A stretch of DNA of 15,598 nt from Flavobacteriales bacterium UBA5939 (GTDB lineage Bacteria; Bacteroidota; Bacteroidia; Flavobacteriales; Schleiferiaceae). The notes beneath the pieces are model-generated. The model saw only the letters and a list, made by a program, of their open reading frames with translations, was not told the origin of the DNA and made no database searches. The number at the start of each line of letters is the position of its first letter. Within the stretch, counting starts at the first letter, position 1. This document shows positions 1 to 5,699 of the stretch, piece by piece. The stretch covers positions 1 through 15,598 of the forward strand of contig DJCX01000123.1 in NCBI GenBank assembly GCA_002430755.1, read 5' to 3'. The translations under genes and the position numbers were made by a program.

Positions 1-1
1 C

Positions 2-1162
2 TTGATTGCTCTTGCAGTACTTGTCGTAGGTGTGGGCATCGCAATTGTTTTTGGTGGGGCTGAAAAAGTGTTCGACAGTAGCACTATCCAGAGCAGGATG
101 CACTATTGGAAGGCTTCAAAGGAAATGTTCTTAGACAACCCTATCTCTGGAGTGGGCGGCGGTCAATGGAAAATTGAATACCCTGCAACAGGACTTAAAG
201 GGACCAATGAAAGTGTTATGAATGGCACCACCTCCATACTAAGACCGCACAATGATATTCTTTGGTTGTTGAGTGAGACAGGTATTGGAGCCCTATTTTT
301 TATAGGAATGATGCTTTTGGCACTACTCCACATATTGAAGACGAAGGAACAGTTACTCTTTGGCTTAACCATAGTTGCATTCGGTGCATACGGCTTTGGT
401 GAATTTCCGCTTGAAAGGACGACGCTACTTATTCCTTTTGCAGTGGCTATGGGCTATTTGGCAAGCCGAAGCAAATCCATTTACGAAGGAGGAAAGCCAC
501 TATCAATGGGTTTATCGGCCGTAGCTCTGGTCTTTACGGTTGCAGTGAGTGTGGCAAGAGTAGGCGGAGAAAAAGAGTCAGCGCAGGCTTTAGACGGATA
601 CATGAAGCGAAACACTCGTGCTATGGTACAAAACAGTGTTGCTGCCACTGGTACTTTCTTCGAAATGGATATTTACAACAATCCAATGCCTTATTTCGAA
701 GGGCTTGGAATCTTAATCTCTGGCGGTCAGCAGCCCAATGCTGGAATACTAAAAAAGAGTGCAGCAGCTTTTGAGCAAGCGCTTGAAATTCATCCTAATC
801 ATATTTTAAGTTTGAACCAATTGGCCCAGATTCGTAGGATTGAAGGGAATTATGCAGAGGCAAGCCGATTGTACAACCAGGTACTAACCATGAGTCCTAG
901 AAATACTAGTGCAGCGCTACGCCTTGCAGAGGTTGAACGCGTACGAGGTGATGTTTATGCTTCTATGAATGCGTTGAAAAAATTGGACAAAAAATATACA
1001 CCCCAGAATCTCAATGGTCTTGGAAGAGAAGCTACACAAACCCTTCAAGCATTTGCTGCACTGAGTAATCCAAGGCCTGCTTCACAAAGTTTGCACCGTA
1101 AACTTCAAGGTCAAAAACCAGGTAAAATGTGGCAGATCTGGTCCCAAGCAAGGAAAAATTAA
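2..1162 (+). CDS. O-antigen ligase/polymerase-like membrane protein with C-terminal TPR repeats (5' end outside window)
   Basis: Only the C-terminal 386 codons are present; the reading frame is open to the left edge, so the true start lies upstream. The visible part begins with a hydrophobic segment (residues about 2-19). It is followed by a periplasmic-loop-like stretch with the pattern typical of the Wzy_C/O-antigen ligase family (PF04932): YWKASKEMFLDNPISGVG near 35-52, then RPHNDILWLLSETG at 81-94, which carries the characteristic His and Glu. Further hydrophobic segments lie near 96-111, 118-154 and 168-186. Residues about 245-330 look like two to three tetratricopeptide repeats (AAFEQALEIHPNHI, AEASRLYNQVLTMSPRN). 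Such proteins join or polymerise glycans at the outer face of the inner membrane; the TPR tail is a common Bacteroidota fusion. The substrate (O-antigen, exopolysaccharide, or protein glycosylation) cannot be told from the sequence. TAA stop at 1160-1162. Confidence 0.85.
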   Translation: MIALAVLVVGVGIAIVFGGAEKVFDSSTIQSRMHYWKASKEMFLDNPISGVGGGQWKIEYPATGLKGTNESVMNGTTSILRPHNDILWLLSETGIGALFFIGMMLLALLHILKTKEQLLFGLTIVAFGAYGFGEFPLERTTLLIPFAVAMGYLASRSKSIYEGGKPLSMGLSAVALVFTVAVSVARVGGEKESAQALDGYMKRNTRAMVQNSVAATGTFFEMDIYNNPMPYFEGLGILISGGQQPNAGILKKSAAAFEQALEIHPNHILSLNQLAQIRRIEGNYAEASRLYNQVLTMSPRNTSAALRLAEVERVRGDVYASMNALKKLDKKYTPQNLNGLGREATQTLQAFAALSNPRPASQSLHRKLQGQKPGKMWQIWSQARKN

Positions 1163-1190
1163 ACGCTTGAAACAAGATTTGTAAAATATT

Positions 1191-1205
1191 TGGCACCGCT
1201 TTTGC
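1191..1205 (+). promoter_or_regulatory. Sigma-54 (RpoN)-type -24/-12 promoter
   Basis: TGGCAC (1191-1196), 5 nt, TTGC (1202-1205): an exact match to the core sigma-54 pattern TGGCAC-N5-TTGC, with the GG and GC doublets correctly 10 bp apart. Predicted +1 is near A1217. It lies 29 bp after the stop of the upstream gene and points at the leader and terminator region. An alternative housekeeping promoter, TTTG (1201-1204), 18 bp, TACATTAG (1223-1230; 7 of 8 to the pattern TAnnTTTG with its fixed bases), overlaps it and cannot be excluded. No enhancer-binding-protein site was identified. Confidence 0.6.
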
Positions 1206-1234
1206 GTTACCAATAGAAATACTACATTAGCATT

Positions 1235-1321
1235 ATGCAACAGCAATTTATTCATACAGCAATCTTTAATAACCGCATTTATGTGTGGAAGGGTTGTGTA
1301 TACAATATTGTGAAGGCATAG
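1235..1321 (+). CDS. Possible 28-aa leader peptide
   Basis: ATG at 1235, TAG at 1319-1321, 28 codons, beginning MQQQFIHTAIF and ending GCVYNIVKA. It lies wholly within the predicted leader RNA. Its last codons cover GTGAAGGC (1310-1317), the segment complementary to the terminator stem, so a ribosome reaching the stop codon would hide that segment and favour termination, while stalling upstream would expose it. This is the logic of translation-coupled attenuators. The peptide has no obvious run of one regulatory amino acid apart from three Gln at positions 2-4, and no ribosome binding site is visible. It could be a chance ORF; the evidence is positional only. Confidence 0.3.
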   Translation: MQQQFIHTAIFNNRIYVWKGCVYNIVKA

Positions 1322-1350
1322 AGATTTAAATTATACAACCCAGGATATAG

Positions 1351-1383
1351 AAAGCGCCTTCACCATGTGAGGGCGCTTTTTTT
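1351..1383 (+). terminator. Strong intrinsic terminator/attenuator stem
   Basis: AAAGCGCCTTCAC (1351-1363), loop CAT, GTGAGGGCGCTTT (1367-1379): a 13-bp stem with a single T-G wobble, followed by a T run to 1383. It sits unusually close (20 bp) before the next start codon at 1404, which points to conditional read-through rather than a simple gene end. Confidence 0.88.
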
Positions 1384-1403
1384 ATGTCCACAATTTGAAC
1401 GAA

Positions 1404-1778
1404 ATGAAAAATTTCTTCACCACCGTAAGAAAAGCAGGTCCGTTAAAAACGAGAAAGCAATTGAGCATCAATGGCAACATGGTTGATACTCAAGGAATGC
1501 TCACCGTTTGGAATCTTATGGATACAATGAACGAAATCAAAAGCGAACGTCTCGAATCATTAATGCTTGATGATCGTTACCGCGATAAGGTGAAGAACAT
1601 TGATTTAAAGCTCTACAGCAATGCACAATTAGGTGAAGATTTACTCGTAGAGAGCAACTTCGCTCCAAATGGAAAAAAACAGGTAGACCTGAAGGTTTAT
1701 GTGAGTAAACGGGCCAAAGGAGAGCCTGCAAGAAGAGTTTGTAAAGCGGTATATACGCTAGCCATTGAGGCAAAATAA
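1404..1778 (+). CDS. Small protein with hotdog-fold (thioesterase-like) pattern, function unknown
   Basis: 124 aa. ATG at 1404 is preferred over the in-frame TTG at 1395. The sequence has the layout of the 4HBT/hotdog superfamily: an Asp-containing turn VDTQGML (27-33) leading into a long helix (about 34-54), then strands including IDLKLYSNAQLGEDLLVESN (66-85) and KKQVDLKVYVSKR (91-103), ending VCKAVYTLAI. The GEDLLVE motif resembles the GDxLxV strand of acyl-CoA thioesterases. If real, Asp28 would be in the position of the catalytic acid of the 4-hydroxybenzoyl-CoA thioesterase type. This is by-eye pattern matching and could be wrong. The gene lies behind an attenuator-like leader with a sigma-54-type promoter and ends in a structured region shared with the convergent valS operon. 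Confidence 0.65.
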   Translation: MKNFFTTVRKAGPLKTRKQLSINGNMVDTQGMLTVWNLMDTMNEIKSERLESLMLDDRYRDKVKNIDLKLYSNAQLGEDLLVESNFAPNGKKQVDLKVYVSKRAKGEPARRVCKAVYTLAIEAK

Positions 1779-1784
1779 TATGGA

Positions 1785-1861
1785 GAATGGGCTCGTTTTG
1801 ATGTGAGTGTTTGTGGTTATTTATTCGAGGGCCCATTCATGCAGGTAGTTGTACCCCTGCA
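1785..1861 (+). other. Structured 3' region: two hairpins ahead of the terminator
   Basis: Hairpin 1 pairs GAATGGGCTC (1785-1794) with GGGCCCATTC (1829-1838), 10 bp including one T-G, with a 34-nt loop. Hairpin 2 pairs TGCAGG (1840-1845) with CCTGCA (1856-1861), with a 10-nt loop. They are immediately followed by the terminator at 1866. Together with it they make a three-hairpin RNA of about 110 nt downstream of the 124-aa gene. It could be a 3'UTR-derived small RNA, an mRNA-stabilising element, or incidental. No ORF of note and no TAnnTTTG promoter was seen inside. Confidence 0.4.
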
Positions 1862-1865
1862 ATCA

Positions 1866-1894
1866 AAAAGCCCGGCGCTGCGCGCCGGGCTTTT
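1866..1894. terminator. Bidirectional intrinsic terminator between convergent genes
   Basis: AAAAGCCCGGCGC (1866-1878), loop TGC, GCGCCGGGCTTTT (1882-1894): a perfect 13-bp stem, with T-runs in both directions (on the minus strand the A-run at 1865-1869 becomes the T tract). It ends the + strand gene at 1778 and the minus-strand valS operon, whose last stop is only 3 bp away. Confidence 0.92.
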
Positions 1895-1897
1895 ATG

Positions 1898-2458
1898 TTA
1901 TAAAGTCCTTTGAATTGACCTTTCAAGCCAGAGGAGCACTTCCGAAATATCCGCATCCGCCTCAGTAAGATGAATAGCATGCGAACACATACTGCCTGCT
2001 TTCATAAGTTGCAGATTCCCCACTGGCTCCTGCCCTTTTACATTGATCCAAACTTCAAATCTGCTCTTGGTGGCAGGCACTAAACACCCTACTTGCTTTG
2101 AGGTCCGAATGCTGTAATACTTCTTCTTACCGCTGAGCTCAAATTCCAAACCGGTGGCTTGTAAACCCTCAACGATGCGCTGGTATAAAGGTTTCCAATG
2201 CTCTTTACCCTTAAAAACGCTATCCTCAACTTGGCTTTCATCCATGTGCAAGGAGGTATTCTCCTTGGTCAGGTGAACCACCATATTCGCATGTCCGTGA
2301 CCTATACCAAATTCCTCTTTCAAGCGCTTAACATTGGCCATGTGCTTCGGCTCGTTCCATGAACGGACCATATCTACCCAATACGAAATGGGCTGGCCCG
2401 TTTTCTTCTCGAGTCCTGCAATGTGGCTATGAATTCCGGCGTTTAAGTCTTGGCTCAT
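1898..2458 (-). CDS. DUF4287 + DUF5655 domain protein
   Basis: 186 aa. The N-terminal half (about 1-63) matches the DUF4287 pattern: a short helical domain with KTGQPISYWVDMVR and the hallmark LKEEFGIGHGHANMVVHL (47-63). The C-terminal part (about 83-185) fits DUF5655: a W-containing entry (HWKPLYQRIVEGL, 87-99), the central KKKYYSIRTSKQVGCLVP strand region (111-128), and a C-terminal helix VLLWLERSIQRTL. The pair of domains is common in Bacteroidota and other bacteria, and its function is not established. The gene follows valS with a 2-bp gap, so it is almost certainly co-transcribed with it. This may reflect shared regulation rather than shared function. ATG start at 2458. Confidence 0.88.
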   Translation of the reverse strand: MSQDLNAGIHSHIAGLEKKTGQPISYWVDMVRSWNEPKHMANVKRLKEEFGIGHGHANMVVHLTKENTSLHMDESQVEDSVFKGKEHWKPLYQRIVEGLQATGLEFELSGKKKYYSIRTSKQVGCLVPATKSRFEVWINVKGQEPVGNLQLMKAGSMCSHAIHLTEADADISEVLLWLERSIQRTL

Positions 2459-2460
2459 CG

Positions 2461-5046
2461 TTATCCTTTTAAGGCCTCTAAGCGTTGCGTAATCAAGGCT
2501 ATTTTACCTTCGGCATCCGCTTGTTTTTTGCGTTCAGAGGCAACGACAGCCTCAGGCGCATTCGAAACGAAGCGCTCATTGCTTAGTTTTTTCTCGACAC
2601 TCTTCAAGAATCCCTGTGTGTAGGCCAATTCCTCCTCGAGCTTAGCAATCTCGTCATCAACGTTCACGAAGGCATCGGCCGGAATGGTGTAATTGATCCC
2701 ACCAACCACAAAACTGAATGCAGATTTCTTCACTTCGTTTACGGTTGCGATCGCCTCAACGTTGGCGAGCTTCATGATGAGTGCATCGAAGGCAGAATCG
2801 TGCGCCGTGCCCTCGGCAATTTCAATGGTCAATACCTCTTTCGGAGCGATACCGTTTTCATTACGTACGGTACGAACACCGCTTACTACCTCCGCGAAGT
2901 GCGCATATGATTTCAGGATTGCCTGATCTTCCACTTTAAGCGTAGGCCAAGCGGCAAAGTTGATGGTCTGCCCTGCTTCACGCTCTGCAAGGTTTTGCCA
3001 CAATTCTTCCGTAATGAACGGCATGAACGGATGCATGATTTCCAACAAGGTGTTGAAGATTGATTTGGTCGCATCCAACGCTTCGGCTGAGATTTGCTCG
3101 CCCTTCGCCGGTTTCACCATTTCTAGATACCATGAACAGAAATCGTCCCAAACCAGCTTGTAGGTCGTCATCAATGCCTCCGATAATCGGTATTTTTCAA
3201 AGCTGCTTTCCAGCTCCACAAGAGCTTCACCAATGCGGTTGCGCATCCATTGCACAGAAAGTGACTCCGAAGCACTCATGCCCTCGGCGCCAGCCTCCCA
3301 CATGCCTACCAAACGGAAGGCATTCCATACTTTATTCGCAAAGAAAGAACCCTGAGAACAGAGGTCTTCGTCGAACAACAAATCGTTTCCTGCAGGCGCA
3401 GTCATGAGCATACCTACACGGACACCGTCGGCACCATATTTATCGATAAGATCTAGCGGATCCGGACTATTGCCCAAAGACTTCGACATCTTACGACGCT
3501 TCTTATCACGCACCATACCCGTGAAGTATACATCCTTGAACGGGCGCTTTCCTTTGAACTCGTACCCTGCCATGATCATACGGGCTACCCAGAAGAAAAT
3601 GATATCCTGTCCAGTAACCAGAGTATTGGTTGGGTAGAAGTAATCTTCCTCTTCTTGATTTCCAGAGAATACACTGTACGGCCATAGCCAAGAACTGAAC
3701 CACGTATCCATGACATCTTCGTCTTGGTGTACCGCATCAGTGCCAAGTGCTGCAACGGCTTCTGCTTTGGTCTTGCAAACGGCGACATTGCCCTCTGCAT
3801 CGTACCAAGCAGGAATGCGGTGTCCCCACCAAAGCTGACGTGAAATACACCAATCCTTGATATTCTCCATCCAGTAGAGGTAGGTTTTTTCTGCGTGCGG
3901 AGGATGTAGGGTAATGTCCTTTGATTTTACGCCGTCAATGGCTGGCTTGGCCAAATCTGACATCTTCAAGAACCACTGCATACTCAGGCGCGGCTCAATC
4001 ACTGCATCAGTACGCTCACTGCGTCCGACTTTATTTCTAAGGTCCCTGGTCTCGACCAATAGACCCGCCTCTTCAAGGGCTTTGGCTACTTTTTTACGTG
4101 CATCGAATCGATCCAAACCGGCAAATTCACCACCGTGCTCGTTCAGTGCAGCGTTTTGATTGAATACATCTATGACTTCCAAGTTGTGCTTCTCGCCCAA
4201 CATTTGGTCATTCGTATCGTGTGCTGGAGTCACCTTTAGTGCTCCGGTACCAAATTCGATATCCACGTACTCGTCGAAAATAATCGGTACGGCGCGCCCT
4301 ACTAGAGGAACGATGGCCTTCTTACCTTTCAAATGTTGGTAGCGCTCATCTTCAGGATTCACACAAACTGCAGTATCGCCAAAAATGGTTTCAGGACGTG
4401 TCGTGGCAACTTGCAAAGCCTCATCGGATCCTTCAATCTTGTAGGTCATGTAGTACAGACGGCTGTTCTCTTCTTTGTGGATGACTTCCTCGTCCGATAC
4501 TGCCGTAAGTGCTACTGGATCCCAATTCACCATGCGAAGACCGCGGTAAATCATGCCTTTTTGATGCAGGTCTATGAATACATCAATGACTTGCTCGCTG
4601 CGCACTTCGTCAAGAGTAAATGCCGTACGGTCCCAATCGCAAGAGGCTCCAAGGCGGCGCAATTGCTTTAGGATGATTCCGCCGTATTCATCGGTCCAAT
4701 CCCAGGCGTGTTTCAAGAAATCCTCGCGAGATAAATCTGACTTTTTAATGCCCTGTTCGCGTAGGCGCTTTACCACCTTTGCTTCAGTTGCAATGGACGC
4801 ATGGTCGGTACCCGGTACCCAACAAGCGTTCAAACCAAGCATACGAGCACGACGAATTAGAACGTCCTGAACCGTATTGTTAAGCATATGTCCCATGTGC
4901 AGTACACCTGTGACATTAGGCGGTGGGATAACAATTGTATACGGCTCTTTATCAGATACTTCGGCATGAAAGTACTTATTGTCCAACCAGTGGCTGTACC
5001 ACTTAGATTCAATTTCTCCCGGGGTATATTTTCCAATTTCGCGCAT
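2461..5046 (-). CDS. valS: Valyl-tRNA synthetase
   Basis: 861 aa, cytoplasmic class Ia synthetase that charges tRNA-Val. Landmarks in order: PPPNVTGVLHMGHML (41-55) with the HIGH-type signature HMGH at 50-53; the editing domain (CP1) with TTRPETIFGDTAV (215-227) and FGTGALKVTPAHDTND (265-280), which hydrolyses mischarged Thr-tRNA; WCISRQLWWGHRIPAW (399-414); DTWFSSWLWP (447-456); KMSKS at 519-523; anticodon-binding helical domain; and a C-terminal coiled coil rich in Glu/Lys (last ~65 residues), typical of ValRS. The frame is open further upstream to 5097, but those 17 residues are not family-like and would begin upstream of the predicted promoter at 5071-5078, so the ATG at 5046 (MREIGKYTPGEIE) is chosen. 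Length is normal for the family and no key residue is missing. Confidence 0.97.
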   Translation of the reverse strand: MREIGKYTPGEIESKWYSHWLDNKYFHAEVSDKEPYTIVIPPPNVTGVLHMGHMLNNTVQDVLIRRARMLGLNACWVPGTDHASIATEAKVVKRLREQGIKKSDLSREDFLKHAWDWTDEYGGIILKQLRRLGASCDWDRTAFTLDEVRSEQVIDVFIDLHQKGMIYRGLRMVNWDPVALTAVSDEEVIHKEENSRLYYMTYKIEGSDEALQVATTRPETIFGDTAVCVNPEDERYQHLKGKKAIVPLVGRAVPIIFDEYVDIEFGTGALKVTPAHDTNDQMLGEKHNLEVIDVFNQNAALNEHGGEFAGLDRFDARKKVAKALEEAGLLVETRDLRNKVGRSERTDAVIEPRLSMQWFLKMSDLAKPAIDGVKSKDITLHPPHAEKTYLYWMENIKDWCISRQLWWGHRIPAWYDAEGNVAVCKTKAEAVAALGTDAVHQDEDVMDTWFSSWLWPYSVFSGNQEEEDYFYPTNTLVTGQDIIFFWVARMIMAGYEFKGKRPFKDVYFTGMVRDKKRRKMSKSLGNSPDPLDLIDKYGADGVRVGMLMTAPAGNDLLFDEDLCSQGSFFANKVWNAFRLVGMWEAGAEGMSASESLSVQWMRNRIGEALVELESSFEKYRLSEALMTTYKLVWDDFCSWYLEMVKPAKGEQISAEALDATKSIFNTLLEIMHPFMPFITEELWQNLAEREAGQTINFAAWPTLKVEDQAILKSYAHFAEVVSGVRTVRNENGIAPKEVLTIEIAEGTAHDSAFDALIMKLANVEAIATVNEVKKSAFSFVVGGINYTIPADAFVNVDDEIAKLEEELAYTQGFLKSVEKKLSNERFVSNAPEAVVASERKKQADAEGKIALITQRLEALKG

Positions 5047-5070
5047 GGAAGTCGTTCTAATTATAAGCTG

Positions 5071-5078
5071 CAAAAATA
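5071..5078 (-). promoter_or_regulatory. Bacteroidota -7 promoter element for valS
   Basis: Read on the minus strand this is TATTTTTG, an exact TAnnTTTG match, placed so that transcription would start about 20 nt before the valS ATG at 5046. The -33 element is weak: a TTG (minus strand, 5097-5095) lies 16 bp upstream, closer than the usual spacing. The position also argues against the longer valS start at 5097. Confidence 0.6.
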
Positions 5079-5129
5079 AGCGCCTGCAAGCATCCAATGA
5101 ACCTATAGGCTAAGAGATTGTTAATTTCC

Positions 5130-5160
5130 TTTGAAAGCCATTGCTTTCGAAGTACATTTG
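5130..5160 (+). promoter_or_regulatory. Bacteroidota-type promoter for the DUF1573 gene
   Basis: TTTG (5130-5133), 19-bp spacer, TACATTTG (5153-5160): both the -33 and -7 elements of the Bacteroidota housekeeping sigma factor match exactly with appropriate spacing. The start would be near 5165, leaving a 5'UTR of about 20 nt before the ATG at 5186. The element is divergent from the valS promoter about 50-80 bp away. Confidence 0.8.
5133..5148. repeat. Inverted repeat in the promoter spacer (possible operator)
   Basis: GAAAGC (5133-5138), CATT, GCTTTC (5143-5148): a perfect 6-bp inverted repeat located between the -33 and -7 boxes of the DUF1573 promoter, where a bound dimeric regulator would block RNA polymerase. 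It could also be chance; no second copy was noticed in the window. Confidence 0.35.
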
Positions 5161-5185
5161 GAACTCTCAAACATTGAAATTGAAC

Positions 5186-5623
5186 ATGAAAAAATTCATC
5201 CTAACTCTAGCAGTGGCGCTATTCGGATTCGCTGCGCAAGCGCAAGAGCAACCTACGGAAGGTGCAAAAATCCAATTCGCTGAAAAAGTGATCAACTACG
5301 GTAAGATCGAAAAAGGTGCTAATGGAACTCGTGTATTCAAATTTAAAAACGAAGGAACAGAGCCGTTGGTTTTGAATTCTGTGCGTGCTTCTTGTGGTTG
5401 TACTACTCCAAAATGGACGCGTGAACCAATCGCTCCAGGAGCAGAAGGAAACATTACCGTGAAATACGATACGAACCGTATGGGTAATTTCCATAAGACG
5501 GTTACCGTAAATTCTAATGCAACGAATAAAACAGTTGTGCTTACCATCAAAGGACAAGTAATGAACCCTGCGGCTCAAAAAACGACGCCTACCAAACAAG
5601 GCGGTAGTGTGATTGCCAAATAA
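5186..5623 (+). CDS. Secreted DUF1573 domain protein
   Basis: 145 aa. A clear signal peptide, MKKFILTLAVALFGFAAQAQ, with a likely signal peptidase I site after AQA (residues 17-19). The mature part is one DUF1573 domain (about 28-125), a small Ig-like/ASPM-SPD-2-Hydin-type beta-sandwich very common in Bacteroidota. It shows INYGKIEKG, FKFKNEGTEPLVL, the hallmark ASCGCTTP (68-75) with two Cys, and IAPGAEGNITVKYDT. The C-terminal 20 residues are a low-complexity polar tail. The exact function of the family is unknown; export to the periplasm or outer surface is expected. The longer in-frame start at 5141 would put 15 residues before the signal peptide and would lie inside the promoter, so the ATG at 5186 is chosen. 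Single-gene unit: own promoter, and a terminator 28 bp after the stop. Confidence 0.92.
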   Translation: MKKFILTLAVALFGFAAQAQEQPTEGAKIQFAEKVINYGKIEKGANGTRVFKFKNEGTEPLVLNSVRASCGCTTPKWTREPIAPGAEGNITVKYDTNRMGNFHKTVTVNSNATNKTVVLTIKGQVMNPAAQKTTPTKQGGSVIAK

Positions 5624-5651
5624 GGCAGGATTACGTCCCAATAATTTCAAG

Positions 5652-5680
5652 AAAGCCCCGTATTTTTGCGGGGCTTTTTT
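5652..5680 (+). terminator. Intrinsic terminator after the DUF1573 gene
   Basis: AAAGCCCCG (5652-5660), loop TATTTTTG, CGGGGCTTT (5669-5677), T run to 5680: a 9-bp perfect stem. It separates the DUF1573 gene from the aminotransferase gene that starts at 5700. Confidence 0.9.
5661..5668 (+). promoter_or_regulatory. Possible -7 promoter element inside the terminator loop
   Basis: The terminator loop is exactly TATTTTTG, matching TAnnTTTG, 31 bp before the aminotransferase ATG at 5700. It would give a start near 5673. No TTTG -33 element is visible at the expected distance, so this is weak, but it is the only promoter-like element seen between the terminator stem and the downstream operon. Confidence 0.3.
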
Positions 5681-5699
5681 AGTACCAAAACAAACAGCA

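Larger units (their letters stand above)
1217..1383 (+). ncRNA. Predicted ~167-nt leader RNA or small RNA with attenuator-like folding
   Basis: This transcript is bounded by the predicted sigma-54 start and the intrinsic terminator. Visible structure: a 10-bp stem GGGTTGTGTA (1291-1300) with TATACAACCC (1332-1341), one G-U pair, closing a 31-nt loop. Inside that loop GTGAAGGC (1310-1317) is exactly complementary to GCCTTCAC (1356-1363), the inner part of the terminator's 5' arm. Pairing of the two would prevent the terminator from forming (antitermination), or could form a pseudoknot. The next gene starts 20 bp past the terminator and I see no promoter in between, so its expression probably depends on read-through. 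Whether the RNA is a cis-acting leader, a trans-acting sRNA, or both is inference. Confidence 0.5.

Noticed and set aside
1384..1398. ATG at 1384 directly after the terminator as a gene start
   Set aside because: It reads only ATG TCC ACA ATT TGA before stopping; the 124-aa gene uses the ATG at 1404.
3060..3407. 115-aa open frame on the + strand inside valS
   Set aside because: Fully antisense to conserved ValRS sequence, with no family resemblance. Several other + strand frames inside valS (2693-2926, 4333-4671, 4574-4870) were rejected for the same reason.
5047..5097. 17-residue N-terminal extension of ValRS from the upstream ATG at 5097
   Set aside because: The extra residues do not resemble ValRS, and the predicted -7 element at 5071-5078 lies inside them, so the transcript would begin after that ATG.
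5613..5699. 29-residue N-terminal extension of the aminotransferase
   Set aside because: It overlaps the DUF1573 stop and is translated from the terminator hairpin. The family-like N-terminus begins at the ATG at 5700.
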